Assembly: GCA_050743075.1 (NCBI GenBank)
Contig: JBOGDS010000058.1
Location: forward strand, 1 to 24,075
DNA: 24,075 bases
Direction of reading: 5' to 3'
Source of the DNA: JBOGDS01 sp050743075
Lineage (GTDB): Bacteria; Actinomycetota; Actinomycetes; Jiangellales; Jiangellaceae
The translations under genes were made by a program, and so were the position numbers. Within the stretch, counting starts at the first letter, position 1. Every line of letters starts with the position of its first letter. Below the pieces are notes generated by a model. It worked only from the letters and a program-made list of their open reading frames with translations. It searched no databases and had not been told where the DNA came from. Shown here one piece after another: positions 14,267 through 22,431 of the stretch.

Positions 14267-16357
14267 TCATGGGGCGGTGCGTGGGGCGGTGCGTGAGGCG
14301 GTGGGTGGGGAGGTGGTGGTGGCCGGGGTCAGCCCGCGGCGCTCCAGCAGTGGCTCGATCCGGGGATCGCGGCCGCGGAACTCACGGAATGCCGTCATCG
14401 CGTCGACGCTGCCGCCCCGGGAGAGCAGCTTCTCGCGGAACCAGTCGCCGTTCTCGCGTCGGAGGCCACCGCTCTGCTTGAACCACTCGACCGTGTCGGC
14501 GTCGAGGACCTCACTCCAGATGTACGAGTAGTAGCCGGCGCTGTAGCCGCCGGCGAAGATGTGCGCGAAGTACGTGCTCGAGTAGCGCGGCGGCACCGTG
14601 TCGAGCGCGACGCCTGCCTTGTCCAGGGCTGCGGCCTCGAACGCCGCGATGTCGCCCGGGTCCTCGTCGGCGCTGATGTGGTGCCAAGCCTGGTCGAGCA
14701 GGGTTGCGGCGAGGTACTCCGTCGTCGCGAAGCCCTGGTTGTACCGCTGGGTCGCGAGCAACCGGTCGGCCAGCTCCTGCGGCATCGGCTCGCTGGTCTG
14801 GTGGTGCATGGCGTACGCGGCGAGCACCTCCGGCCACAACGCCCATATCTCGTTCACCTGCGACGGGTACTCGACGAAGTCGCTGGGCACCTCCGTTCCG
14901 GAGAAGCGCGGGTAACGGACCGCGGAGAAGAGCCCGTGCAGCGCGTGCCCGAACTCGTGGAACATGGTGTTGACTTCGTCGAACGTGAGCAGTGCCGGCT
15001 CACCTACGGGCGGTCGGGGGATGTTGAGGTTGTTGACGACGACAGGCAAGGTGCCGAGCAGCGCGGACTGGTCGACCAGGGAGTCCATCCATGCCCCGCC
15101 GCGCTTGGACGGACGGGCGAAGAAGTCGGCGAGGAACAGGCCAAGCACCGTGCCGTCCTCGTCGAACACCTCGAAGACGCGCACGTCGGGGTGGTAGGTC
15201 GGCAGGTCGTGCCGCTCGGTGAAGCGCAGCCCGTAGAGCCGGCCGGCGGCGTTGAACACGCCGTCGTGGAGCACACGCTCGAGCTCGAAGTAGGGACGCA
15301 GCCGGGCGGCGTCGATGTCGAAGCGTTCCCGGCGCACCTGCTCGGCGTAGAACGCCCAGTCCCAGGCCTGCAGCTCGCCGTCTCCCATGGCAGCCTGCAG
15401 GTCCGCGGCCTCCTGACGGGCGTTGACGACGGCGGCCGGCGCCAGCTGCGTCAGCATCGACGTGACGGCCTCGCTGGTGCGGGCGGTCTGGTCCTCGACG
15501 ACGTACGCGGCGTGGTCGGTGTGCCCGAGCAGGTGTGCGCGTTCTGCTCGAAGCCGGGCCATCCGGAGCACCAGGGCGGAGTTGTCGTGGTCGTTGCCGT
15601 TGCGCCCACGGTTGACCGAGGCCCTGAACACGCGTTCGCGCAGGGCCCGGTTCGTCAACGATGCGAGCGGCGGCTGGTTGGTCGAAAGGTCCAGGCTGAG
15701 CACGTACTTGCCCTCCAAGCCCCGCGAGCGGGCCGCCTCCGCGGCCGCCGCTACGGCGTCGTCGGACAGCCCGTCCAGCTCGCTGACGTCCTCGACCACC
15801 ACAGCCGAGGCGTTGGTGTCGGCCAGCAGGTTCTGCTGGAACGTCGTGCCCAAGGCCGACAGCTCCTCGTTGAGCTGGCGCAGCCTGCCCTGTTCGGCCG
15901 GTGAGAGCTCCGCACCGGCGCGCACGAAATCGGTGTGATAGCGCTCGAGCAGCCGCCGCGACTCCGGATGCAGGTCCAGGTCGTCGCGTGGGTCGTAGAG
16001 CGCCTTGATCCGCGCGAAGAGCCTCGGGTCCAGGTGGATCGCGTCATGGTGTGCTGCAAGCTTGGGCGACACCTCTGTCTCGACCTGCTCGACCTCGGGG
16101 TTGGTGTCCGTCGCCGCCTGGTTGAAGAAGACCACCGAGACCCGCTGCAGAAGTCGGCCCGAGCGTTCGAGGGCGACCACGGTGTTCTCGAACGTCGGAG
16201 GCTGTGGGTCTGTTGCGATCGCCTCGACCTCGGCCCGTTGCTCGGCCATCCCTCGGTCGAATGCCGGGCGGTAGTGCTCCTCGGTGATCCGGTCGAAGGG
16301 CGGCAGCGCATAGGGAAGCTCACTCGGGGCGTAGAACGGGTTCTCGTCCGACTGCAT
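14267..16357 (-). CDS. M3-family zinc oligopeptidase (peptidyl-dipeptidase Dcp-like)
   Basis: This 696-residue cytosolic metallopeptidase degrades short peptides. The zinc site is HEFGH at 467-471, with E468 as the catalytic base and E496 (in SDFVEYP) as the third ligand. The surrounding text (FDEVNTMFHEFGHALHGLF) and total length fit the Dcp/oligopeptidase A branch of M3. ATG 16357 has GAGGAGC upstream. The last 15-20 residues are a low-complexity Thr/Ala/Pro/Arg tail encoded by 12-base tandem repeats. The gene diverges from the AlkZ-like gene with only 38 bases between the start codons, so the two promoters must overlap each other or the coding ends. Confidence 0.93.
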   Translation of the reverse strand: MQSDENPFYAPSELPYALPPFDRITEEHYRPAFDRGMAEQRAEVEAIATDPQPPTFENTVVALERSGRLLQRVSVVFFNQAATDTNPEVEQVETEVSPKLAAHHDAIHLDPRLFARIKALYDPRDDLDLHPESRRLLERYHTDFVRAGAELSPAEQGRLRQLNEELSALGTTFQQNLLADTNASAVVVEDVSELDGLSDDAVAAAAEAARSRGLEGKYVLSLDLSTNQPPLASLTNRALRERVFRASVNRGRNGNDHDNSALVLRMARLRAERAHLLGHTDHAAYVVEDQTARTSEAVTSMLTQLAPAAVVNARQEAADLQAAMGDGELQAWDWAFYAEQVRRERFDIDAARLRPYFELERVLHDGVFNAAGRLYGLRFTERHDLPTYHPDVRVFEVFDEDGTVLGLFLADFFARPSKRGGAWMDSLVDQSALLGTLPVVVNNLNIPRPPVGEPALLTFDEVNTMFHEFGHALHGLFSAVRYPRFSGTEVPSDFVEYPSQVNEIWALWPEVLAAYAMHHQTSEPMPQELADRLLATQRYNQGFATTEYLAATLLDQAWHHISADEDPGDIAAFEAAALDKAGVALDTVPPRYSSTYFAHIFAGGYSAGYYSYIWSEVLDADTVEWFKQSGGLRRENGDWFREKLLSRGGSVDAMTAFREFRGRDPRIEPLLERRGLTPATTTSPPTASRTAPRTAP
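14271..14318. repeat. 12-base tandem repeat at the 3' end of the M3 peptidase gene
   Basis: Four adjacent 12-base units, the first two identical (GGGGCGGTGCGT) and the others diverged, start next to the stop codon. They encode repeated Ala-Pro-Arg-Thr in the peptidase tail. Unit number could vary between strains by slippage, changing tail length without touching the zinc site. Confidence 0.7.
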
Positions 16358-16395
16358 CGGTGCTGCTCCTCGGCCTTGGGGGAAGAGTGCAGCGT

Positions 16396-17505
16396 ATGAC
16401 GCGAGTACCGATCAGCCGCAAGCAGGTTCTGGCATACCGCGCGGCCGTCCACGGCCTGGGCGGTGGCGCCGCTGACAACGTGCTGGGCGCCGGCATGCAG
16501 GACAACCCGCCGGGCAGAACGGCAAAGCTGGGCTTGGTGCTACGCGGCGTGGACCTGGACGATCGCACGACCGCGCTCGTGCACTCCGTGCGTGCTGCCA
16601 TGCATCTGCATCGGGCCGACGACGTGGGACGTTACGCCGCCGCTGTTCGCCCGGACGACGGCGCCGAGCTGTCCAGGCAGAGCTTCGGCCCGTTCGGCGA
16701 GCAGTTGGCGGCTGACGGCGTCGACCTCGGCGCCGCGGTCGACGCCGTGGCGGAGGCGTTGCGCGACGTCATGGCCGACGGCGCAGCGCGGACGAAGGGC
16801 GAGCTCAGCGGCGCCGTCACACCTCTTGTCGATCGACGGGTCACGCCGTGGTGCAACGGATGCGGCGTTCACCACGTGTACGACGCGCTGTTCCGCTACG
16901 GCACTCTGCAGGCCGGGCTGACGATCGAGGTCGAGTCGCCCACGTCGTTCCGGTTCCTGCCGCCGTCGGGGACGGCACATCGTCCAGACCGCGACCGTAG
17001 CCGGGCCGAGATCGTCCGCCGGTTCCTGCACCTGGCCGGACCGGTCAAGTCGGCCCACCTCGCATCCTGGCTCGGGCGGACCCCGGCCGGAGCGTGGCGC
17101 TGGTGGGGGCTCCTCGAGGACGAGGTCACCGAGATCGCGGTCGATCGGCGCTCGGGTTGGATCCGTTCGGAGGACCTGGACGAGTTGACGTCCGCCCCTG
17201 AACCGCCCGAGCTGCGGCTGCTCGGCCCGTACGACCCGGTGACGGCGCTCGGGGACCGTGAGGTGCTGGTGCCCGACGCCGCGCGCCGCCGGGACGTGTG
17301 GAAGGCGGTGAGCAACCCGGGCGTCGTCCTCGTCGACGGCGACATCGGGGGTGTCTGGCGGCAGAAGACGTCAGGCAATCGGCTGACGATCACAATCCGA
17401 CCTTTCGACAGGCTTGGGCCTGCGCACCGACGGGCCGCCGAGGCCGACGCGCAGACGATCGCCGGGCACCTCGGCGCCACCGACGTCACCGTTCGAGACG
17501 CCTGA
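16396..17505 (+). CDS. Winged-helix DNA-binding protein, AlkZ/HTH_42-like DNA glycosylase family
   Basis: This 369-residue protein resembles the HTH_42 family, whose characterised members AlkZ and AlkX unhook bulky or crosslinked bases from DNA with a Gln-x-Gln catalytic motif. Matching features are the early GAGMQDNPPG segment, a tandem winged-helix body with EIVRRFLHLAGPVKSAHLASWLG (about 220-240), and a C-terminal VWRQKTSGNRLTI strand pair. At the catalytic position I read G33-M-Q35-D36, so the second Gln is present but the first appears to be Gly; some uncharacterised actinobacterial lineages have a similar VQD form. Activity is therefore uncertain. ATG 16396 is preferred because the 12 codons upstream overlap the promoter area of the divergent gene. 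Confidence 0.7.
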   Translation: MTRVPISRKQVLAYRAAVHGLGGGAADNVLGAGMQDNPPGRTAKLGLVLRGVDLDDRTTALVHSVRAAMHLHRADDVGRYAAAVRPDDGAELSRQSFGPFGEQLAADGVDLGAAVDAVAEALRDVMADGAARTKGELSGAVTPLVDRRVTPWCNGCGVHHVYDALFRYGTLQAGLTIEVESPTSFRFLPPSGTAHRPDRDRSRAEIVRRFLHLAGPVKSAHLASWLGRTPAGAWRWWGLLEDEVTEIAVDRRSGWIRSEDLDELTSAPEPPELRLLGPYDPVTALGDREVLVPDAARRRDVWKAVSNPGVVLVDGDIGGVWRQKTSGNRLTITIRPFDRLGPAHRRAAEADAQTIAGHLGATDVTVRDA

Positions 17506-17637
17506 CCCGCCCGGGTTTGCCGCGCGTCGGCTGGTGATCGCGTCCCGGCTCGGGCACAATGTTCCCGTCGAACCCGGTTCACGATCGGGCCACGAGGCCG
17601 CAGGGGAAGGCGTCCCTCGAGCCCGCAGGAGGATCCG

Positions 17638-18132
17638 GTGACGACCCGTGGCGTTCTGTACATCCACGCTGCGACGTCGGCGCTCTGCCCACACATCGAG
17701 TGGGCGACCGCCGGCGCGCTTGGCGTGCACGTCAGCCTGCACTGGACCCCGCAACCCGCGTCGCCGGGCACCTACCGGGCGGAGCTGTCCTGGCAGGGCG
17801 AGCCCGGAATGGGGGCCAAGCTCACCTCGGCACTGCGTGGCTGGATGCACCTGCGGTTCGAGGTGACCGAAGAGCCGAATGCGGGCCACGAGGGTGCGCG
17901 CTACTCGTACACCCCTGAGCTGGGCGTCTTCCATGCCGTGACCGGCGTCCACGGCGACATCATGATTCCGGAGGATCGGATCAAGGCCGCGGTCGTCAAG
18001 GCCGCGCTCGGTGAGGTGGATCTCGAGGGGGAGCTGCGCCGGTTGATCGGCGGGCCGTGGGACGACGAGCTCGAGCCGTTCCGCTACGCAGGTGAGGGCG
18101 CACCGGTCCGGTGGCTCCACCAGGTGGTGTGA
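17638..18132 (+). CDS. DUF3145 family protein
   Basis: The 164-residue protein matches the actinobacteria-restricted DUF3145 family: TRGVLYIHAATSALCPHIEWA at the start, an aromatic HLRFEVTEEPNAGHEG middle and an AVVKAALGEVDLEGELRRLIG helix near the end. The length is typical. The GTG start at 17638 has AGGAGG five bases upstream. Function is unknown. In Streptomyces a member lies next to the fabD-fabH-acpP-fabF cluster; here it lies convergent to the same cluster, just past accD, which suggests a conserved link to fatty-acid synthesis. It is predicted to be cytosolic. Confidence 0.88.
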   Translation: MTTRGVLYIHAATSALCPHIEWATAGALGVHVSLHWTPQPASPGTYRAELSWQGEPGMGAKLTSALRGWMHLRFEVTEEPNAGHEGARYSYTPELGVFHAVTGVHGDIMIPEDRIKAAVVKAALGEVDLEGELRRLIGGPWDDELEPFRYAGEGAPVRWLHQVV

Positions 18133-18199
18133 CCGTCCCCATCGCCCACGGTTCGAGACGGCGTTGCGGTTTCCTCTTCCCACTGGCGGCCGACGCCTG

Positions 18200-18335
18200 T
18201 ATGGTCACGAGCGGATAACACCACAGACGTGGCCGCTCCGGCACCGGTGACTCCCCGGCCCGGTGATCCGGGAACACCAGCGGCCTCACCACGGAGAGCG
18301 TCCCGGCCCTGATTCAGAGGGCCGGGACGCTTCGT
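18200..18335 (+). ncRNA. Candidate structured small RNA between DUF3145 and accD
   Basis: A possible -10 (TATGGT, 18200-18205) precedes a stretch with several helices: GAGCGG pairs with CCGCTC around an inner CAC/GTG pair (about 18209-18240), CCCGG pairs with CCGGG, and a strong terminator closes it at 18298-18330. No open frame fits. It could be an independent small RNA of about 120 bases or the 3' leader of DUF3145 mRNA. It does not match riboswitch classes I can recall. Confidence 0.35.
18298..18330 (+). terminator. Strong hairpin terminator
   Basis: GCGTCCCGGCCCT (18298-18310) and its exact complement (18318-18330) form 13 pairs around a seven-base loop, followed by TTCGTCT. It would end plus-strand transcription from DUF3145 and/or the candidate small RNA before the convergent fatty-acid operon. 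Confidence 0.75.
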
Positions 18336-18377
18336 CTCGCACGGGCTTTCCTGCGCTGCACCTCACGAGGCGAACGG

Positions 18378-18411
18378 GTGCTTCACGAGGTTCCTGCGCC
18401 TGGTGAAGCAC
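18378..18411 (-). terminator. Hairpin downstream of accD
   Basis: GTGCTTCAC (18378-18386) pairs perfectly with GTGAAGCAC (18403-18411), with additional AGG/CCT pairing inside. It starts 36 bases after the accD stop on the minus strand, so it is the likely end of the fatty-acid operon. There is no clear U-tract. Confidence 0.6.
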
Positions 18412-18447
18412 TCGCCAGGGTGGTGTACGTGATCAACGGCGGGGTCT

Positions 18448-19881
18448 TTAGAGCGGGATGTTGCCGTGGTCGCCGCGACGGGCTGGGGCGCCGGCAACTG
18501 CCCTGGCGAGGGCGGACCGGGTTGCCGCCGGCTCCACCATCTCGTCGACGACGCCGATCTCGATCGCCCTGGCGAGACCGCCGGCGATCCGCTCGTGCTC
18601 CTGCGCCAGCTCGCCCTCGACCTGCGCACGCAGGTCCGGCGCCACCTCGGCCAGCCGGCGCCTGTGCAGGATCCGCACCGCTGCGACGGCGCCCATCACG
18701 GACACCTCGGCGGACGGCCACGCGAAGACCCGGGTGGCACCCAGCGAGCGGGAGTTCATCGCGATGTACGCCCCGCCGTAGGCCTTGCGGGTCACCAGTG
18801 TGACCCGTGGGACGGTCGCCTCGGCGAACGCGTGCAGAAGCTTCGCACCGCGGCGCACGACCCCGTCCCATTCCTGGCCGACGCCGGGCAGGTAGCCCGG
18901 AACGTCGACGACGACGACGAGCGGCACCCCGAACGCGTCGCACATGCGCACGAAGCGCGCCGCCTTCTCCGCCGACGTCGAGTCCAGGCAGCCACCGAGC
19001 CGCAACGGGTTGTTGGCGACGACGCCGACGGTGCGCCCGCCCAGTCGGCCCAGGGTCGTCGTGATGTTGGGTGCCCACCGCGGGTGCAGCTCGAGGGCGG
19101 AGCCCTCGTCCACCAGGTTCGCCACCAGCGGGTGCACGTCGTACGCTCGCCGCGCCGACTCCGGCAGCAGAGCACCAAGATCACGGTCCCCGACCGACTC
19201 GACCGTCAGCGACCCTTGCGCGCCGAGAAGAGCGGCCAGCCGTCGAGCCTCGTCCACTGCCTCCCGCTCGGTCGAGGTGACGACGTGGACGACACCGGAG
19301 CGTCGCCCGTGCGGCTCCGGACCGCCGAGGCGCAGCATGTCGACGTCTTCGCCGGTGACGGAGCGAACGACGTCTGGGCCGGTGACGAAGACCCGCCCCT
19401 CGGGGCCGAGGACGACGACGTCGGTCAGGGCTGGCCCGTAGGCGGCTCCTCCTGCGGCGGGCCCAAGTACCACGGAGATCTGCGGGATCCGCCCGGACGC
19501 CCGGGTCATGATCGCGAAGATCCGGCCGACGGCGTGCAGCGAGAGCACTCCCTCGGCGAGCCGGGCTCCGCCCGAGTGCCAGAGGCCCACGACCGGGACA
19601 CCGTCGGCAAGCGCCCGCTCGTAGGCATCGACGACGACCCGGCAGCCGTCGTCGCCCATCGCGCCGCCCATGACGGTGGCGTCGGAGCAGAACGCGACGA
19701 CGGGGGCGCCGTCGACCGTCCCCATCGCGGCGAGCATGCCGCTGCCGTCGTCGGGTCCGAGCAACTGCATCGACCCGTGGTCGAAGAAGGCGGCGAGGCG
19801 GTGGTTCGGGTTGCGGGGATCTTCTTCCCGGGGGACCTTCGCCGGGCGCGGCGGGGCTGGACGTGACTCGACGGCGGTCAT
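18448..19881 (-). CDS. accD: Acyl-CoA carboxylase carboxyltransferase (beta) subunit
   Basis: This 477-residue crotonase-fold carboxyltransferase transfers CO2 from biotin to an acyl-CoA. Both oxyanion-loop motifs are visible: SGGAR at 103-107 in the N-terminal half, and GG-rich segments near 144 and 369-371 (RKAYGGAYI) in the C-terminal half. DVPGYLPGVGQE at 326-337 is typical. The residue after GGAY, which I recall as separating acetyl- from propionyl-CoA preference (Ile versus Asp), is I373, favouring acetyl-CoA; this is from memory. The ATG at 19881 has GGAG six bases upstream; GTG 19884 is an alternative. Either overlaps the fabF stop, so translation is coupled. It probably supplies malonyl-CoA to FabD. 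A biotinylated alpha subunit must be encoded elsewhere. Confidence 0.88.
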   Translation of the reverse strand: MTAVESRPAPPRPAKVPREEDPRNPNHRLAAFFDHGSMQLLGPDDGSGMLAAMGTVDGAPVVAFCSDATVMGGAMGDDGCRVVVDAYERALADGVPVVGLWHSGGARLAEGVLSLHAVGRIFAIMTRASGRIPQISVVLGPAAGGAAYGPALTDVVVLGPEGRVFVTGPDVVRSVTGEDVDMLRLGGPEPHGRRSGVVHVVTSTEREAVDEARRLAALLGAQGSLTVESVGDRDLGALLPESARRAYDVHPLVANLVDEGSALELHPRWAPNITTTLGRLGGRTVGVVANNPLRLGGCLDSTSAEKAARFVRMCDAFGVPLVVVVDVPGYLPGVGQEWDGVVRRGAKLLHAFAEATVPRVTLVTRKAYGGAYIAMNSRSLGATRVFAWPSAEVSVMGAVAAVRILHRRRLAEVAPDLRAQVEGELAQEHERIAGGLARAIEIGVVDEMVEPAATRSALARAVAGAPARRGDHGNIPL

Positions 19882-21140
19882 CACACGCTCCGGAAGGCCA
19901 GGGCGACGTTGTGCCCGCCGAAGCCGAACGAGTTGTTCAAGGCTGCGAGCGGGCCGTCGCCCAGCGGACGAGGCTCTCCCCGGACGACGTCGAGCACGAT
20001 CTCGTCATCGAGATCGTCGACGTTGATCGTCGGCGGGGCCGTGCGGTGGTAGAGGGCGAGGGCGGCTGCGATGGACTCGACCGCGCCAGCGCCGCCGAGC
20101 AGGTGCCCCGTCATCGACTTCGTCGACGTGACTGCGACGTTCCCGGCCGCATCGCCGAGTGCCGTCCGGATGGCCAGCGCCTCGGCGATGTCACCGACCG
20201 GGGTCGACGTCGCGTGGGCGTTGAGGTGCTGGACGTGTGCGGAGTCGAGCCCGCTGTCGGCCAGCGCGCCGAGCATGGCCATGACGGCGCCGGCACCGGA
20301 CGGGTCGGGCTGCGCGATGTGGTGAGAGTCGGCGGACAGCCCCGCTCCGGCGAGTTCGGCGTAGACGCGGGCACCTCGGGCCTCGGCATGGTCGGCGGCC
20401 TCGAGCACGACCAGCCCCGCTCCCTCGCCGAGCACGAACCCGTCACGCCCCTTGTCGTACGGGCGGCTGGCCCGCTCCGGCTCGTCGTTGCGCTTGGACA
20501 GCGCCATCATGTTCGCGAAAGCCGCCAGCGGCAGCGGGTGGATCGCGGCCTCGGTGCCGCCCGCCATCACGATGTCGGCCCGCCCGGAGCGGATCATCTC
20601 CAAGCCGTAGGAAAGCGCCTCGGCCCCCGAGGCGCACGCGCTGACCGGGGTGTGCACGCCGGCCCGGGCGCCGATCTCGAGGCCCACGTTCGCGGCCGAG
20701 CTGTTCGGCATGAGCATCGGGATGGCCAGCGGCGAGACCCGCCGCGGCCCGGACTCCAGCAGCACGTCATAGTTCGACAGCAGCGTGGTGAGACCGCCGA
20801 TGCCGGATGCGCAGACGACTCCGAGACGGTCCGGATCGACGTCCGTCTCGCCGGCCGGGCCCTCATATCCGGCGTCCGCCCAGGCCTCCCGCGCCGCGAT
20901 CATGGCGAACTGGCCCGAGCGGTCCAGCCGGCGCGCCTGGACGCGCGGGAGCACCTCGCCGGGCTCGATGGCCACCCGCGCGGCGATCCGCACGGGCAGC
21001 TGTTCCGCCCAGTCCTCGGTGAGGGCCCGGACTCCGGAGCGGCCGGCGACGAAGGACTCCCAGGTGGTCGCGACGTCGCCTCCGACGGGCGTGGTCGCGC
21101 CGAGCCCGGTGATGACGACACGAGTCTGGACGCCGGTCAT
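19881..21140 (-). CDS. fabF: Beta-ketoacyl-ACP synthase II
   Basis: The 419-residue condensing enzyme extends acyl-ACP with malonyl-ACP. The Cys-His-His triad is present: C169 in SACASGAEAL, H309 in NAHATSTPVGD and H346 in KSMTGHLLGG, with K341 nearby. The length is typical. ATG 21140 lies five bases after the acpP stop. An open frame continues far upstream inside acpP and fabH but is only a shadow. Its stop overlaps the accD start. There is no strong ribosome binding site, so it likely depends on coupling to acpP translation. Confidence 0.95.
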   Translation of the reverse strand: MTGVQTRVVITGLGATTPVGGDVATTWESFVAGRSGVRALTEDWAEQLPVRIAARVAIEPGEVLPRVQARRLDRSGQFAMIAAREAWADAGYEGPAGETDVDPDRLGVVCASGIGGLTTLLSNYDVLLESGPRRVSPLAIPMLMPNSSAANVGLEIGARAGVHTPVSACASGAEALSYGLEMIRSGRADIVMAGGTEAAIHPLPLAAFANMMALSKRNDEPERASRPYDKGRDGFVLGEGAGLVVLEAADHAEARGARVYAELAGAGLSADSHHIAQPDPSGAGAVMAMLGALADSGLDSAHVQHLNAHATSTPVGDIAEALAIRTALGDAAGNVAVTSTKSMTGHLLGGAGAVESIAAALALYHRTAPPTINVDDLDDEIVLDVVRGEPRPLGDGPLAALNNSFGFGGHNVALAFRSV

Positions 21141-21145
21141 CGCAG

Positions 21146-21391
21146 TCAGGAACCCTGCCGTTCGATGAAGGCCACGGCGTCGCCGACGGTTGCGAGGTTC
21201 TTGACCTCGTCGTCGGGGATCTTCACGCCGAACTTCTCCTCGGCGGCCACGACCACCTCGACCATCGACAGCGAATCGATGTCCAGGTCGTCGGTGAAGG
21301 ACTTGTCGAGCTGGACGTCGGCCGCGGGGACGCCGGCGATCTCGTTGACGATGTCGGCGAGACCGCTGCGGATCTCCTCGGTGCTGGCCAT
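21146..21391 (-). CDS. acpP: Acyl carrier protein
   Basis: This 81-residue acidic protein carries growing acyl chains. The phosphopantetheine attachment site is S40 in DDLDIDSLSMVE, a classical DSL motif. Helices 2 and 3 (VEVVVAAEEKFG, DEVKNLATVGDAVAFIE) are typical. ATG 21391 has GAGGAGAG upstream, the strongest Shine-Dalgarno in the operon, consistent with the large amount of carrier protein needed. It lies 32 bases after fabH. Confidence 0.96.
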   Translation of the reverse strand: MASTEEIRSGLADIVNEIAGVPAADVQLDKSFTDDLDIDSLSMVEVVVAAEEKFGVKIPDDEVKNLATVGDAVAFIERQGS

Positions 21392-21423
21392 CTGCTTCTC
21401 TCCTCGGTGCGGTGGATGGGATC

Positions 21424-22431
21424 TCAGGGGATGCGGACGACCTGCGCCGCATAGACCAGTCCGGCGCCGAAGCCGATGAGCAGCGCCAGGTCGCCACTCC
21501 TGGCCTGCCCGGTCTCGAGCAGGCGCTCGATCGCGAGCGGGATCGACGCGGCCGACGTGTTGCCCTGCTCGACGATGTCACGGGCCGTGACGATGGACTC
21601 GGGCAGTTTCAGGGCGCGCGCCATGGCGTCGGTGATGCGCATGTTGGCCTGGTGCGGCACGAACACGTCGAGGTCGTCCGGGGTGATCCCGGCGGCGTCG
21701 ATCGCCTCCCGCGCCACCTTGGCCATCTCGTACGACGCCCAGCGGAAGACCGCGTTGCCCTCCATGGTGAGGTGCGGGAGTCGGGGGCCGCCTTCGGCGA
21801 ACAGCGCGTCGCGCCACTCCTCTCTCTGGCGGATCAGGTCCAGGTGCTGGCCGTCCGACCCCCACACGACCGGCCCGATCGCCGCCTCGTCGGACGGTCC
21901 CACGACCGCTGCGCCTGCGCCGTCGGCGAAGATGAACGCCGTCGACCGGTCGTCGTGGTCGGTGAGGTCGGACAGGCGTTCGACGCCGATCACGAGGACG
22001 TGCTCGGCTGTGCCGCCGCGCACCATGTCGGCGCCGAGCGAGATCCCGTAGCAGAACCCGGCACAGGCAGCGGAGATGTCGAACGCCGCGGCCCGGTTGG
22101 TCCCGAGCTTGTACGCGATCTCGGCGGCCGCCGACGGGGTCTGGTACAGGTGGGTCACCGTCGAGACGATCACGCAACCGATCTGGTCGGCCGTCACGCC
22201 GGCGTGGGCCAGGGCCTTGCCCGCGGCGGACAAGCTCATGGCGATGACGGTCTCCTCGGCGTTCGCCCAGCGGCGGCTGGCGATGCCCGATCGGGTGCGG
22301 ATCCACTCGTCGGAGGAGTCGATCCGCTCGACGATCTCGGCGTTCGGGACCACGCGGACCGGCCGGTACCCGCCGATGCCGAGGATGCGTGCCTGCCGGA
22401 TCGGCGTGTTCGTCCGGATCGTCGCGCTCAT
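21424..22431 (-). CDS. fabH: Beta-ketoacyl-ACP synthase III
   Basis: The 335-residue enzyme condenses a starter acyl-CoA with malonyl-ACP. The triad is C123 (SAACAGFCYG), H260 (VPHQANMRI) and N291 (EQGNTSAASIP). In actinobacteria FabH usually accepts branched starters as well as acetyl-CoA. ATG 22431 overlaps the fabD stop (ATGA), so translation is coupled. Confidence 0.95.
   Translation of the reverse strand: MSATIRTNTPIRQARILGIGGYRPVRVVPNAEIVERIDSSDEWIRTRSGIASRRWANAEETVIAMSLSAAGKALAHAGVTADQIGCVIVSTVTHLYQTPSAAAEIAYKLGTNRAAAFDISAACAGFCYGISLGADMVRGGTAEHVLVIGVERLSDLTDHDDRSTAFIFADGAGAAVVGPSDEAAIGPVVWGSDGQHLDLIRQREEWRDALFAEGGPRLPHLTMEGNAVFRWASYEMAKVAREAIDAAGITPDDLDVFVPHQANMRITDAMARALKLPESIVTARDIVEQGNTSAASIPLAIERLLETGQARSGDLALLIGFGAGLVYAAQVVRIP

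Noticed and set aside
18200..18335. A cobalamin, ZTP or glycine riboswitch
   Set aside because: The conserved core boxes of these classes are absent on both strands, so I kept only a generic structured-RNA call.
18466..21479. Two long plus-strand open frames opposite accD and fabF
   Set aside because: The complementary strand encodes clear AccD and FabF with catalytic residues. The plus-strand text has no domain and no ribosome binding site.
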